Source of the DNA: Flavobacterium praedii
GTDB taxonomy: Bacteria > Bacteroidota > Bacteroidia > Flavobacteriales > Flavobacteriaceae
Assembly (NCBI RefSeq): GCF_026810365.1
Contig: NZ_CP113948.1
Location: 3,937,501 to 4,001,500 of the forward strand
Reading direction: 5' to 3'
DNA: 64,000 bases
Shown here: piece by piece, positions 43,797 to 53,026 of the stretch
How positions within the stretch are numbered: position 1 is the stretch's first letter
How the letters are laid out: every line of letters starts with the position of its first letter
Notes under the pieces: model-generated
Database searches by the model: none
Seen by the model: the letters and a program-made list of their open reading frames with translations, nothing else
What the model was told of the DNA's origin: nothing
Position numbers and translations under genes: made by a program

Positions 43797-44398
43797 GCGT
43801 TTTTAAAAGTTTAAAAGGTTGCACTATTTAATGTTGTTAAAAAATAGGTATTTGAGAAGTGGAGGTCTTTCCATGCAAAAGCTGAATTACGGGATTTGAA
43901 TTAGCTTTTGGTGATGTTCCCTTTGGCAGTATAACAAGATTTTGGCTCTCGACTGTACTTCGACTTCGCTCCGTACAAATTTTTCTGGATCAATACCATT
44001 AAGATTAAGGATTTCTTGCTAGAATTATTCTAAATGCAGCTCTCGCAAAGGCGCAGAGACGCAAAGAAAACGGTTTTAGACTTTGCACCTTAATGGCTCT
44101 GCCAGAAAAATCAAAGTTTAACTTAATGAGTTTGCGCTCGAGGAGACAGGTGAGTTGTGAGATGAGAGAAGTGAGTTCTCGGTTGTCAGTTTAAAGGTTT
44201 AAAACTGTTTAATGGCTTCAGAGTTTAAAGTTGTTTAAGTTCCAGTATGGGATTGAATTATTTATATATTGAAGGTATTTCAATTCAAATGTTGTATTGC
44301 GGGATTTGATTATTGGAGCGGAGTTCGTTGTGAGGACGCTTCCTTTTTCAGTAGGACAAGATTCTGGAATGTTATATTTTATTAAATAAAAAACATGT
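43797..44398. other. Non-coding remainder of a 702-bp gap with degenerate repeats
   Basis: No gene is seen. Two related copies of a 65-78-bp sequence are present (43881-43945 and 44291-44368), sharing GGGATTTGA and CAGTA..ACAAGATT.TGG. Between them are a CTCTCGACTGT element (about 43949), CGCAAAG-type heptamers (44044-44066) and six GTGANNN-type heptamers (44150-44191) followed by GTTTAAA-type sequence. It looks like a graveyard of repeats rather than a leader. Confidence 0.55.
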
Positions 44399-44848
44399 AT
44401 GTCAGAAAATAATAAGATCCCTAAATTAATCAAAGGCGGAATTCATACCGACCAAAGAGGGCAGATTTCCTATGTTAACGATATGAAATTTGATGCTATT
44501 GAGCGGTTTTATATCATTAGTAATTCGGCTGAGAATCCTTTGCGGGCTTGGCAGGGGCATAAAATAGACAATAAATATTTTTATTGCATTCAAGGTACTG
44601 TAAGAGTGCATTATGTAAAAATAGACCACTGGGAATCGCCTTCGAAAGATTTGAAAGTTGAAAGTATTGTTCTTAGTGCTGATCAAAGCAATGTTCTTCA
44701 TATTCCGGAAGGTTATGCCAATGCCATTGAATCGCTGGAAGTGGGGTCTAAATTGATTTCGTTTTCTACTTTACCGCTAGACCGAACTTCGGAAGATGAT
44801 GTGCGGTTTGATAGTGATATGTGGGAGTTAGTGAATAGTGAGAAGTGA
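44399..44848 (+). CDS. Cupin-type sugar epimerase-like protein (RmlC/FdtA-related)
   Basis: A 149-residue small cupin. IKGGIHTDQRGQISYVNDM, FYIISNSAENPLRAWQGHKIDNKYFYCIQGTVRVHY and VLHIPEGYANAIESL resemble the WxcM/FdtA and dTDP-4-dehydrorhamnose 3,5-epimerase-related families, where a barrel His (in WQGHK) is important. The exact sugar is unknown; it could be a 3,4-ketoisomerase or epimerase for a dTDP-sugar, as it lies just before rfbC. The last five codons (VNSEK) and the TGA stop are formed by heptameric repeat units, so the C-terminus has been rewritten by the array. Confidence 0.75.
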   Translation: MSENNKIPKLIKGGIHTDQRGQISYVNDMKFDAIERFYIISNSAENPLRAWQGHKIDNKYFYCIQGTVRVHYVKIDHWESPSKDLKVESIVLSADQSNVLHIPEGYANAIESLEVGSKLISFSTLPLDRTSEDDVRFDSDMWELVNSEK

Positions 44849-44885
44849 GTGGTGAATAGTGAATAGTGAGTGTGAATAGTTAGAA
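44831..44885 (+). repeat. Heptameric array invading the 3' end of a gene
   Basis: GTGAATA, GTGAGAA, GTGAGTG, GTGAATA, GTGAATA, GTGAGTG, TGAATA (six bases, a phase slip) and GTTAGAA. The first three units lie inside the coding frame of the cupin gene and supply its last residues and stop. Confidence 0.92.
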
Positions 44886-44915
44886 GTTACTTTTAAAAAG
44901 ATAAAAAATTATAAT

Positions 44916-45464
44916 ATGAACATAGAGCAAACTTATATTAAGGATTTAGTTATACTGACTCCTGATGTATTTGAGGACGAAAGGGGTTATTTTTTTGAGG
45001 CCTACAACAAAAATAAATTGAGTGGGTTGGGAATTGATATTGAATTTGTGCAGGACAATCAATCCTTTTCACAAAGGGGAACTTTGCGGGGTTTGCATTA
45101 CCAGAATCCGCCTTTTGCTCAAACTAAATTAGTTCGAGTATTACAGGGAGAGATAATGGATGTTGCTGTCGATCTAAGGAAAGACTCCCCTACTTACGGG
45201 AAACATTTTGGAATCAAATTAACAGCCGAAAACAAAAAACAATTGTTAGTTCCACAAGGTTTTGCCCATGGATTTTCGGTATTGAGTGAAACCGCTGTAG
45301 TGCTTTATAAGTGCGATCAGTTTTATAATAAAGCCAGCGAAGGGGGTATCCGTTTTGATGATACAACTTTAAACATCGATTGGGGAATGGATTTAAAAGA
45401 TGCTATTGTATCCGGAAAGGATTTGGTTTTACCTGATTTTGCAGGGTGTAATAGTGAGTTTTAA
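44916..45464 (+). CDS. rfbC: dTDP-4-dehydrorhamnose 3,5-epimerase
   Basis: Third step of dTDP-L-rhamnose synthesis. The 182-residue cupin has the classic features: DLVILTPDVFEDERGYFFEAYN, FVQDNQSFSQRGTLRGLHYQNPPFAQTKLVRV with catalytic His61, DVAVDLRKDSPTYGKHFG and VPQGFAHGFSVLSETAVVLYKC. It matches rhamnose RfbC far better than the homologue at 25131. Its final codons (CNSEF) look repeat-derived, and a long heptameric array follows directly after the stop. Confidence 0.95.
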   Translation: MNIEQTYIKDLVILTPDVFEDERGYFFEAYNKNKLSGLGIDIEFVQDNQSFSQRGTLRGLHYQNPPFAQTKLVRVLQGEIMDVAVDLRKDSPTYGKHFGIKLTAENKKQLLVPQGFAHGFSVLSETAVVLYKCDQFYNKASEGGIRFDDTTLNIDWGMDLKDAIVSGKDLVLPDFAGCNSEF

Positions 45465-45660
45465 GTTGGTAGTGAATAGTTAGTAGTTAGTCGTGAATAG
45501 TTAGTCGTGAATAGTTAGTCGTGAATAGTTAGTCGTGAATAGATAGTCGTGAATAGATAGTCGTGAATAGTTAGTGGTGAATAGTTAGTAGTTAGTCGTG
45601 AATAGTTAGTAGTTAGTCGTGAATAGTTAGTGGTGAATAATGAAGAGTGAATATTGACTG
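45465..45660 (+). repeat. Heptameric array (GTGAATA/GTTAGTC alternating), 28 units
   Basis: Twenty-eight units in unbroken phase, largely alternating GTGAATA with GTTAGTC, GATAGTC, GTTAGTA or GTTAGTG, giving a 14-bp superperiod in places. It starts on the base after the rfbC stop codon and fills most of the gap to rfbD. Confidence 0.96.
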
Positions 45661-45695
45661 TCTATTTGCTAAAATAAATTTTCTGTATATAAATT

Positions 45696-46559
45696 ATGAA
45701 AAAAATATTAATTACCGGTGCCAATGGGCAATTGGGTTCTGAATTGAATGTTCTGTCAAAAATATATAACCAATTTGAATGGGTTTTTACGGATCGAGAA
45801 GAGTTGGATTTGTGTAATTTGGAGAATTTAGCTGCCGAATTAACAAATATAAAACCGGACTATATCGTTAATTGCGCAGCTCACACTGCTGTGGATCGAG
45901 CCGAATCAGAATATGAATTGTCTGATGTTTTGAATCATAAATCCGTTGCTGTACTGGCAAATTGGAGTAAAAACAACACTTGTAAATTGATTCATATTTC
46001 CACCGATTATGTTTTTGACGGTACTGCGGCAACTGCTCTAAGTGAGTCAGCTCCCACAGGTCCGATTAATGTGTATGGAGTGACCAAATTGGCTGGGGAA
46101 AAAGCGTGCATGGAGGAAAATCCATCAGCTATTATCATCAGAACTTCTTGGGTATATTCTAGTTTTGGAGCCAATTTTGTAAAAACAATGTCAAGATTAA
46201 TGCAAGAAAGAGATTCTTTGAATGTTGTCAATGATCAAATAGGAAGCCCAACTTATGCGGCCGATTTGGCACAAGCTATAATGACAATTATTACGCATCC
46301 AAATTGGGAAGCTGGCATTTATCATTTTTCGAATGAGGGAGCAATTAGTTGGTATGAATTTGCTTTGGCCATTCAGGAAATTGGTGGTTTTGATTGTGCT
46401 GTCAGCGGTATTCCATCTTCGGCTTATCCAACACCAGCAAAACGCCCTCAATATTCATTATTGGACAAAACCAAAATTAAAGCTACTTTTGGGGTAGTTG
46501 TTCCGGGATATAGGGAGAGTTTGGTGAAGTGTATGGAGCAACTAATTAGTACGAATTAA
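45696..46559 (+). CDS. rfbD: dTDP-4-dehydrorhamnose reductase
   Basis: Final step of dTDP-L-rhamnose synthesis, using NAD(P)H. The 287-residue SDR protein has [72 protein letters not shown] (YxxxK), IRTSWVYSSFGANFVKTM and NDQIGSPTYAADLA, all diagnostic. It is preceded by the 28-unit heptamer array and followed by a GxxExxY gene and rfbA. Confidence 0.95.
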   Translation: MKKILITGANGQLGSELNVLSKIYNQFEWVFTDREELDLCNLENLAAELTNIKPDYIVNCAAHTAVDRAESEYELSDVLNHKSVAVLANWSKNNTCKLIHISTDYVFDGTAATALSESAPTGPINVYGVTKLAGEKACMEENPSAIIIRTSWVYSSFGANFVKTMSRLMQERDSLNVVNDQIGSPTYAADLAQAIMTIITHPNWEAGIYHFSNEGAISWYEFALAIQEIGGFDCAVSGIPSSAYPTPAKRPQYSLLDKTKIKATFGVVVPGYRESLVKCMEQLISTN

Positions 46560-46583
46560 AAACGAATTTAACGAATTCTACTA

Positions 46584-46973
46584 ATGGATAAAATACTTTT
46601 TAAGGAAGAGAGTTTTAAAATTATTGGTGCTTGTATGAAAGTACATCGTTCATTAGGAGTAGGATTCTTGGAGGCGGTTTATGAAGAAGCATTAGAGAAA
46701 GAATTTTTGATTCAAAATATTCCTTTTAAAAGACAGCTGAAATTGGAATTATATTATGAAAATGTGAAATTGAGTAAGTATTATAGAGCAGATTTTGTTT
46801 GCTATGATGGAATTGTTTTAGAAATTAAAGCTGTAGTCCATATTCCAGATATATTCTACGCGCAGTTGAGAAATTATTTAAAATGTACCAATATGGAATT
46901 GAGTATGCTAATTAATTTTGGTATGCCATCATTGAATTATAAAAGAATAATTAATTTGAAAAATTCGGATTAA
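46584..46973 (+). CDS. GxxExxY protein
   Basis: A 129-residue protein of the GxxExxY family, named for the motif seen here as [17 protein letters not shown]. The later part, [22 protein letters not shown], has the D..E.K pattern of PD-(D/E)XK nuclease-like folds, and [25 protein letters not shown] is the conserved C-terminus. Function is unknown; such genes are often scattered as single insertions in Bacteroidota. Here it sits between rfbD and rfbA, 24 and 20 bases away, so it is co-transcribed with rhamnose genes without an obvious metabolic link. Confidence 0.9.
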   Translation: MDKILFKEESFKIIGACMKVHRSLGVGFLEAVYEEALEKEFLIQNIPFKRQLKLELYYENVKLSKYYRADFVCYDGIVLEIKAVVHIPDIFYAQLRNYLKCTNMELSMLINFGMPSLNYKRIINLKNSD

Positions 46974-46993
46974 TTCGTAAAATTAGAAGAACT

Positions 46994-47863
46994 ATGAAAG
47001 GAATAATACTTGCTGGAGGATCGGGTACTCGTTTGCATCCGTTAACGCTTGCGATGAGTAAGCAAATGATGCCTGTTTATGATAAACCAATGATTTATTA
47101 TCCATTGTCGACATTGATGATGGCTGGTATCAATGAAATATTGATTATTTCGACACCGCATGATTTGCCTAATTTCAAAAAATTATTAGGAGATGGATCG
47201 GCAATAGGATGTAAATTCAGTTATGCGGAACAAGCAATTCCAAATGGTTTGGCGCAAGCATTTGTGATTGGAGAAGACTTCATTGGTTCGGATTCTGTTG
47301 CTTTGGTATTAGGAGATAATATTTTCTTTGGAGCCAATATGCATGAATTATTGCAATCGAATACCAATCCTGAAGGGGGAGTTGTTTTTGCTTACCATGT
47401 TTCGGATCCAGAGCGATATGGTGTTGTAGAATTTGATAAAAATCTGAAAGCGCTATCTATCGAGGAAAAACCTTTAGTCCCAAAATCAAATTATGCGGTT
47501 CCAGGGTTGTATTTTTATGACAATTCAGTAGTGGAAATAGCAAAAAATATTCAACCTAGTGCCAGAGGAGAATATGAAATTACCGATGTGAATAAAGTGT
47601 ATTTGGAACAAGGTAAATTGAAAGTTGGAATTTTGAGCCGTGGTACCGCTTGGTTGGATACCGGAACTTTTAACAGTTTGATGCAAGCAGGACAATTTGT
47701 ACAGGTTTTGGAAGAACGTCAAGGATTGAAAGTAGGTTGTATTGAAGAAATTGCTTGGAGGCAAGGTTTTATAACTGAGGATCAACTAAGAGAATTGGCC
47801 GAGCCTTTGAAAAAGTCGGGGTATGGAGAGTATTTATTGGGGCTTTTGAAATATAAAATTTAG
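46994..47863 (+). CDS. rfbA: Glucose-1-phosphate thymidylyltransferase
   Basis: First step of dTDP-L-rhamnose synthesis. The 289-residue enzyme shows [20 protein letters not shown] with the phosphate-binding loop, [39 protein letters not shown] with the metal-binding Asp, [18 protein letters not shown], and [18 protein letters not shown]. It completes the set with rfbC and rfbD upstream and rfbB at 15274. Confidence 0.97.
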   Translation: MKGIILAGGSGTRLHPLTLAMSKQMMPVYDKPMIYYPLSTLMMAGINEILIISTPHDLPNFKKLLGDGSAIGCKFSYAEQAIPNGLAQAFVIGEDFIGSDSVALVLGDNIFFGANMHELLQSNTNPEGGVVFAYHVSDPERYGVVEFDKNLKALSIEEKPLVPKSNYAVPGLYFYDNSVVEIAKNIQPSARGEYEITDVNKVYLEQGKLKVGILSRGTAWLDTGTFNSLMQAGQFVQVLEERQGLKVGCIEEIAWRQGFITEDQLRELAEPLKKSGYGEYLLGLLKYKI

Positions 47864-48151
47864 TTCAGGGAATAGCAGCAGACAGAATTTAGATTGCAGT
47901 ATTTAATTCTATAAATAACAGTATTTGTTAAAATAAATTTTCAAACCATATTAGTCATGTAAGTTTTTAGGCTGAATAATGCTAAGTAAAAACTAAGTCC
48001 ATTTAAGTAAATACAAAACTTTTTTTACTTTAACTAATATTTGGAAAGCTAGTTTTCTTTTTCTTTTATGACTTATATGTTTCAAAATTAATTGCTTTTT
48101 AAAATAGAATTTAGCGGAATGCAGAAAACGGATAACCGATAACCTCCTATA
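47864..48151 (+). other. 288-bp gap before the WbpL-like gene
   Basis: AT-rich with no gene. The last 35 bases show heptameric units (ATGCAGA, AAACGGA, TAACCGA, TAACCTC) ending next to the ATG at 48152. No confident promoter core was found. Confidence 0.4.
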
Positions 48152-49099
48152 ATGAATTACATTACCTTACTTTTTTTATTTATTGGTGTTGAATTGCTTT
48201 ATTTCAAGATTGCCGATTTTTATAATATTATTGACAAACCCAATAGCCGTTCTTCGCATACATCAATAACATTGCGCGGGGGAGGAGTTATTTTTCCTAT
48301 AGCGATTTTAACAGCTTGCATCCTGGGATATGTTTCTTGGACATTAACAGTTGCGGTACTTTTGGTGGCAATTGTTAGCTTTATTGACGATATAAAACCT
48401 TTATCTCAATTGCCCAGATTTGCTTCTCATGCTATAGCTATTGGCTTGGTTTTTTATGATTTGAATTTGTTTACTCAAGCACTTTGGCTTTTGCCTATTG
48501 TTTTTATCTTATTAATCGGATGGGTGAATGCGTTTAATTTTATGGATGGCATCAACGGGATAACTGTAATGTATGCCTTTGTAGTTATTGTTAGTTTTTC
48601 TTTTTTAGAAATAAATAAAGAGAGTCTTCCGTTATTATGGACTATGGGATTGTCTTGTTGTGCTTTTGGAATTTTTAATGTTCGGAAAAAAGCCAAAACA
48701 TTTGCCGGTGATGTTGGAAGTATTAGTATGGCTTTGTTCTTGGGCTTTTTTATGATAAAAACGATTTTGGTTTCGGGTCAAGTTGGTTATCTCCTTTTTT
48801 TATCCGTGTATGGAATTGATGCCGTTATTACCATTTTTACACGAATAAAAAAGAAAGAAAATATTTTGGAACCCCACCGTTCTCATTTGTACCAATATTT
48901 GGCGAATGAATTAGGCTATTCCCATATTCTAGTTTCTTTTATGTATGCCTTTATCCAGCTACTGATTAATGTACTGTTGATTTTTTTAGATTCAAAAGGC
49001 AGTTTGTCTCTACCTATTGTGATTTGCTTATTGTTGTTTCAAATTACAATTTATGTATGGATTAGAAGCCGAGTGGTTCAGAAAATTAATTTGACATAG
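48152..49099 (+). CDS. Polytopic phosphoglycosyl transferase, WecA/WbpL (MraY) family
   Basis: A 315-residue integral membrane enzyme with about ten helices that transfers a sugar-1-phosphate from a UDP-sugar to undecaprenyl phosphate, starting a glycan. KPNSRSSHTSITLRGGGVIFP, VSFIDDIKPLSQLPRF with the Asp-Asp motif, NAFNFMDGINGITVMY and FAGDVGSISMALFLGFF are family signatures, with LEPHRSHLYQYLANELGYSH in the last cytoplasmic loop. In Pseudomonas the homologue WbpL works with WbpM and WbpV, both of which have counterparts here. Eleven bases separate it from a second type of initiating enzyme. Confidence 0.9.
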   Translation: MNYITLLFLFIGVELLYFKIADFYNIIDKPNSRSSHTSITLRGGGVIFPIAILTACILGYVSWTLTVAVLLVAIVSFIDDIKPLSQLPRFASHAIAIGLVFYDLNLFTQALWLLPIVFILLIGWVNAFNFMDGINGITVMYAFVVIVSFSFLEINKESLPLLWTMGLSCCAFGIFNVRKKAKTFAGDVGSISMALFLGFFMIKTILVSGQVGYLLFLSVYGIDAVITIFTRIKKKENILEPHRSHLYQYLANELGYSHILVSFMYAFIQLLINVLLIFLDSKGSLSLPIVICLLLFQITIYVWIRSRVVQKINLT

Positions 49100-49110
49100 A
49101 TTTACTGATT

Positions 49111-49743
49111 GTGGGACAAAAAGATCATTTTCTTACTTCTAGATTATATTTTAAGTCAATGTTAAAGCGTGTTTTTGATATTGGATTTTCTATTCTAATG
49201 CTTTTTGTGTTTTCGTGGTTGCTTTTGACTGCTTGGTTCTTGGCTGTTATCGATACTCAAACAAATGGGATTTTTACACATGATCGTATTGGCCAATTTG
49301 GGAGAAAGTTTAAAATTTACAAATTGAGAACAATACAAATTAATTCAGATGGTGAAGGGAAAGGTATAAAAATTTCAAAAATTGGTCAACTACTTCGAAA
49401 TTACAAATTAGATGAGTTGCCTCAGTTTTTTAATGTTTTGAAAGGAGAAATGAGTGTTGTAGGTCCAAGGCCTGATATTGAGGGCTATTACGATTTATTA
49501 GAAGGCGAGAATCGGAAAATTTTGGATTTAAAACCAGGATTAACCAGCTTGGCTTCTTTAAAATATTACAATGAAGACAAACTTTTGGATATTCAAGAAA
49601 ATCCTTTGCGATATAATGACGAAGTATTATTTCCGGATAAATTAAAACTGAATTTGGCTTATTACCATCACCAGAGTTTGTATGAAGATTTAAAGATTAT
49701 TGTCGCAACTGGAAGATTTGTAGTTGTAAAAATTATAAGTTAA
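49111..49743 (+). CDS. Monotopic sugar transferase (PglC/WcaJ-type initiating enzyme)
   Basis: A 210-residue bacterial sugar transferase (PF02397 type) that attaches the first sugar-phosphate to undecaprenyl phosphate. An N-terminal membrane helix (VFDIGFSILMLFVFSWLLLTAWF) is followed by DRIGQFGRKFKIYKLRTIQ, the catalytic Asp-Glu in YKLDELPQFFNVLKGEMSVVGPRP and KPGLTSLASLKY. GTG 49111 gives the amphipathic N-terminus usual for the family; ATG 49159 would start at MLKRVFD and is also possible. It directly follows the WbpL-like gene, giving two initiating enzymes side by side. Confidence 0.9.
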   Translation: MGQKDHFLTSRLYFKSMLKRVFDIGFSILMLFVFSWLLLTAWFLAVIDTQTNGIFTHDRIGQFGRKFKIYKLRTIQINSDGEGKGIKISKIGQLLRNYKLDELPQFFNVLKGEMSVVGPRPDIEGYYDLLEGENRKILDLKPGLTSLASLKYYNEDKLLDIQENPLRYNDEVLFPDKLKLNLAYYHHQSLYEDLKIIVATGRFVVVKIIS

Positions 49744-49911
49744 ATCTTAATTTTGTAATTCTTTATTTTTTTATTGTTCAAAATAGGTCTAAAATTGATT
49801 TAATTAAGGCGTTGCATTTTTGTTAAATGGTTGTAGATAGTCATTTTATGTGTTTCGTCAGAAATGTAATATTCTATAGTGTAATTTTACTTCTAGATGT
49901 ATTTTAATTTG

Positions 49912-49919
49912 TAATTTTG
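49912..49919 (+). promoter_or_regulatory. Probable -7 promoter element of the WbpM-like gene (TAATTTTG)
   Basis: A perfect TAnnTTTG match lies 44 bases before the ATG at 49964, in a 220-bp AT-rich gap with no gene. It implies a leader of roughly 40 nt. Confidence 0.45.
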
Positions 49920-49963
49920 TATTCTTCCTTTGTTTCTTTTAAGAAAATAAAAAACGCTAAAAA

Positions 49964-51913
49964 ATGAATGAAAATTCCCTTTATTCTGGATTTTTGTCAA
50001 GAGCCAATTTGAGATTAAGCATTCGTAATTTGAGTTACCTGCCAAGGTGGATTATCGTTATGATTGATTTTTCGGTATTGATAATTACCTTTTTCTTTAC
50101 CCTCCTTATTTTTAGAGGAACAGGATTAAAATACATTAATACAACTCATGATGTCTTTTTTATTACTTGCTTTTTTGGAACCAATATTTTCTTTTTTTGG
50201 TTGTTTAGAACCTATTCGGGTATAATACGACATTCTTCCTATATAGATGCAGTGAAACTTTTGTTTTCGCAAATGTCGGTATTGGTTGTTTTTTTGGTGT
50301 TTAACTTTGCTTATGAGTTGCTAAATGATGAACGAATATTCTTGACTACAGCGCTTTTTATCAATGTGGTGTTGTCGTTTTGTGGTTTGTTTTTGTATCG
50401 TGTCGTGGTCAAGCAAACTTTCGAAATGTATTTGTCTGAGAAAAGCGCTACCAAATTAATACGAACTATAATTTACGGAACAGACGCCAACGCGATTTCG
50501 GTTGCGAATGCTTTGAAATTTGAAACGCCAACTCGTTTTAAGATTGTGGGTTTTGTGGATCGAAACAACCAAAATGCTTCAAAGCGTATGTTGGATTTAC
50601 CCATTTTGGTTCAAAAGAAAAAACTACCTTCATTAATGCGTTCAGTAGGAGCTGAAGCAGTTATTATGGCCGATAAAAGTTTAGGGAAAGAAGAGCAATT
50701 GGTGATAGTAGATCAATGTTTGGAATTTAATTATAGAGTTTATACAGTGCCTTTGATTACGGACTGGGAAAATCAGAAAGAAATTTCACAAAAGGTAAAA
50801 AATATACAGATTGAAGATTTATTAGAGCGAAAACCAATTGTTTTAGACAATAAATCCATTTCGAAGCAACTCAAAGATAAAACGGTTTTAATTTCGGGAG
50901 CAGCAGGTTCTATTGGAAGTGAAATTGTAAGACAGGTTTTAACTTTTAATCCCAAAAGAGTAATTATATTAGATCAGGCTGAAACTCCTTTGCATCATTT
51001 GAGTCTTGAATTGGAAAAATTGCATTCGAAATCAAAGATTCATCATGTTATTGCCGATGTTCGAAATAAGGAGGCGATGAACAGGGTTTTTAAAACCTTT
51101 AAACCACAAGTTGTTTATCATGCTGCCGCTTATAAACACGTGCCATTGATGGAAGAAAATCCTTCACAAGCGATTTTGACCAATATAGAAGGAACCAAAA
51201 ATCTAGCTGATTTATCCTGTGAATATGAAGTGATTAAGTTCGTTATGGTTTCTACTGATAAAGCGGTTAATCCGAGTAATGTTATGGGAGCCAGCAAACG
51301 AATTGCTGAAAAATACGTGCAATCTTTGCAGATTAAAAATATAAAAGAGAACAAACTCAATGCTACAAAATTCATTACCACTCGTTTTGGAAATGTTTTG
51401 GGATCAAATGGCTCCGTAGTTCCTTTGTTTACGAAACAAATTGCAAATGGAGGTCCAGTAACGATTACTCATCCTGATATTATTCGTTATTTTATGACCA
51501 TCCCAGAAGCTTGTCAACTGGTATTGGAAGCTGGTGCCATGGGGAATGGAGGAGAGATTTATATTTTTGATATGGGGAAACCAGTTAAAATTTTGGATTT
51601 GGCCAAAAAAATGATCAAACTGGCCGGATTTATTCCTGATAGAGATATAAAAATTGATATTGTGGGATTGCGACCCGGAGAAAAATTATATGAAGAGTTG
51701 TTAAACGATACGGCAAAAACAATTCCTACTTATCATGAAAAAATAATGATTGCTGAAGAAATTCAAGATGAGTTTGAGAATTTGCATGTTGACATAAATG
51801 AACTGATAGGAATTGCTAATTACTTTGACAATGATGATATTGTTGCTAAAATGAAAGTTATCGTTCCAGAGTTTAAAAGCATGAATTCCACTTTTGAAAT
51901 TTTAGATAAATAA
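49964..51913 (+). CDS. WbpM-like UDP-GlcNAc 4,6-dehydratase (membrane-anchored)
   Basis: A 649-residue nucleotide-sugar dehydratase of the WbpM/CapD/FlaA1 class. About four membrane helices lie in residues 25-145, followed by a CoA-binding-like domain (about 160-285) and the catalytic SDR domain (about 300-600: TVLISGAAGSIGSEIVRQ, HAAAYKHVPLMEENPSQAI, STDKAVNPSNVMGASKR). The SDR tyrosine is replaced by methionine (MGASK), as in WbpM. It forms UDP-4-keto-6-deoxy-GlcNAc, feeding the WbpV/QuiC-like reductase at 41694. A perfect terminator stem follows. Confidence 0.92.
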   Translation: MNENSLYSGFLSRANLRLSIRNLSYLPRWIIVMIDFSVLIITFFFTLLIFRGTGLKYINTTHDVFFITCFFGTNIFFFWLFRTYSGIIRHSSYIDAVKLLFSQMSVLVVFLVFNFAYELLNDERIFLTTALFINVVLSFCGLFLYRVVVKQTFEMYLSEKSATKLIRTIIYGTDANAISVANALKFETPTRFKIVGFVDRNNQNASKRMLDLPILVQKKKLPSLMRSVGAEAVIMADKSLGKEEQLVIVDQCLEFNYRVYTVPLITDWENQKEISQKVKNIQIEDLLERKPIVLDNKSISKQLKDKTVLISGAAGSIGSEIVRQVLTFNPKRVIILDQAETPLHHLSLELEKLHSKSKIHHVIADVRNKEAMNRVFKTFKPQVVYHAAAYKHVPLMEENPSQAILTNIEGTKNLADLSCEYEVIKFVMVSTDKAVNPSNVMGASKRIAEKYVQSLQIKNIKENKLNATKFITTRFGNVLGSNGSVVPLFTKQIANGGPVTITHPDIIRYFMTIPEACQLVLEAGAMGNGGEIYIFDMGKPVKILDLAKKMIKLAGFIPDRDIKIDIVGLRPGEKLYEELLNDTAKTIPTYHEKIMIAEEIQDEFENLHVDINELIGIANYFDNDDIVAKMKVIVPEFKSMNSTFEILDK

Positions 51914-51934
51914 AATTTTAAAATTAAGATATAG

Positions 51935-51971
51935 AAAAGGTTTACAAGGGATGTCCTTGTAAACCTTTTTT
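51935..51971 (+). terminator. Strong terminator after the WbpM-like gene
   Basis: AAAAGGTTTACAAGG (51935-51949) pairs perfectly over 15 bp with CCTTGTAAACCTTTT (51955-51969), with a 5-nt loop and trailing T residues. It separates the WbpM-like gene from the ABC-exporter cluster. Confidence 0.92.
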
Positions 51972-52156
51972 GATTATGAAAGTTTTTTTGTCTGGTGGGA
52001 GGTTTTGAGTTTTGGGGTGTTAGTTGTTAAAGGTTTAATGATTCTTCACTAATTGGGAGGGTCTGAATAGTTAAAAAAAGCAAACACTATTCTTTAATGA
52101 TTACATTTGCGGTTTTATTTAAATCAGTGACAATTACCAATTTTAGTTCCAAAATA

Positions 52157-53026
52157 ATGAGCAGTAGTAATACCCCAAATACGGAATGGCTGTTTGAGAT
52201 AACGCCCAAGAATAAATTTTTCTCTTTGAATCTTAGAGAGGTTTGGCAATATCGCGATTTGCTTTTTCTTTTTGTAAAAAGAGATATTGTTACCGTATAC
52301 AAACAAACGGTTTTGGGGCCATTATGGTACTTGATACAGCCGTTGTTTACTTCGATTACCTTTACCATAATTTTCAATACCGTTGCCGGAATTAATACGG
52401 GAACTGTGCCTCCATTTTTATTTAATTTGGCCGGGATTACGGTTTGGAATTATTTCACAGCCTGTCTCAACGGGACTTCCGATACGTTTAGAAGTAATGC
52501 AAACATCTTTGGTAAAGTTTATTTTCCTCGAATTATAGTTCCAATTTCTATTGTAATTTCCAATTTGCTAAAATTTGGAATTCAGTGTGGCATCTTTATT
52601 GTTTTTTATCTTTTTTATTATTTTAAAGGAGCCGATATCAGTTTGAATGCTACGGTTGTGTTTTTCCCTTTATTAATTCTATTAATGGGAGTTCTAGGGT
52701 TAGGATTAGGCATGTTGATTTCGTCTTTGGTTACCAAATATAGGGACTTTAATTATTTGATAGGTTTTGGGGTACAATTGTTGATGTATCTCTCGGCAGT
52801 AATGTATCCTATGGCTTTATTACAGGAAAAAATGCCAAATTATAGTTGGTTAATTCAATATAATCCGTTGGCTTATATTATAGAAACAGCGCGCTATATG
52901 TTACTCAATGTAGGGCAAATCTCTATCTTGGGATTGGTATATACTTTTTTGGTAACGGTTGGTGTATTTTTTGTAGGATTGTTAATTTTTAATAAGACTG
53001 AGAAGAGTTTTATAGATACGGTGTAG
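52157..53026 (+). CDS. wzm: Polysaccharide ABC transporter permease (Wzm-like)
   Basis: A 289-residue ABC-2-type permease that, with Wzt, exports completed polysaccharide across the inner membrane. [33 protein letters not shown] is the typical N-terminal cytoplasmic segment and interface helix start, followed by six hydrophobic helices and the late motif [36 protein letters not shown] 52157 ([15 protein letters not shown]) fits the family; the in-frame ATG 52097 would add 20 residues of non-homologous sequence. Its ATPase partner gene lies 1.1 kb downstream, beyond two repeat arrays and a small gene. Confidence 0.92.
   Translation: MSSSNTPNTEWLFEITPKNKFFSLNLREVWQYRDLLFLFVKRDIVTVYKQTVLGPLWYLIQPLFTSITFTIIFNTVAGINTGTVPPFLFNLAGITVWNYFTACLNGTSDTFRSNANIFGKVYFPRIIVPISIVISNLLKFGIQCGIFIVFYLFYYFKGADISLNATVVFFPLLILLMGVLGLGLGMLISSLVTKYRDFNYLIGFGVQLLMYLSAVMYPMALLQEKMPNYSWLIQYNPLAYIIETARYMLLNVGQISILGLVYTFLVTVGVFFVGLLIFNKTEKSFIDTV

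Noticed and set aside
43618..43824. Minus-strand frame rich in [10 protein letters not shown]
   Set aside because: Reverse translation of the GTGAATG/GTGAATA array after manC.
52097..52156. Upstream wzm start at ATG 52097
   Set aside because: The added 20 residues do not resemble Wzm; the [15 protein letters not shown] start does.
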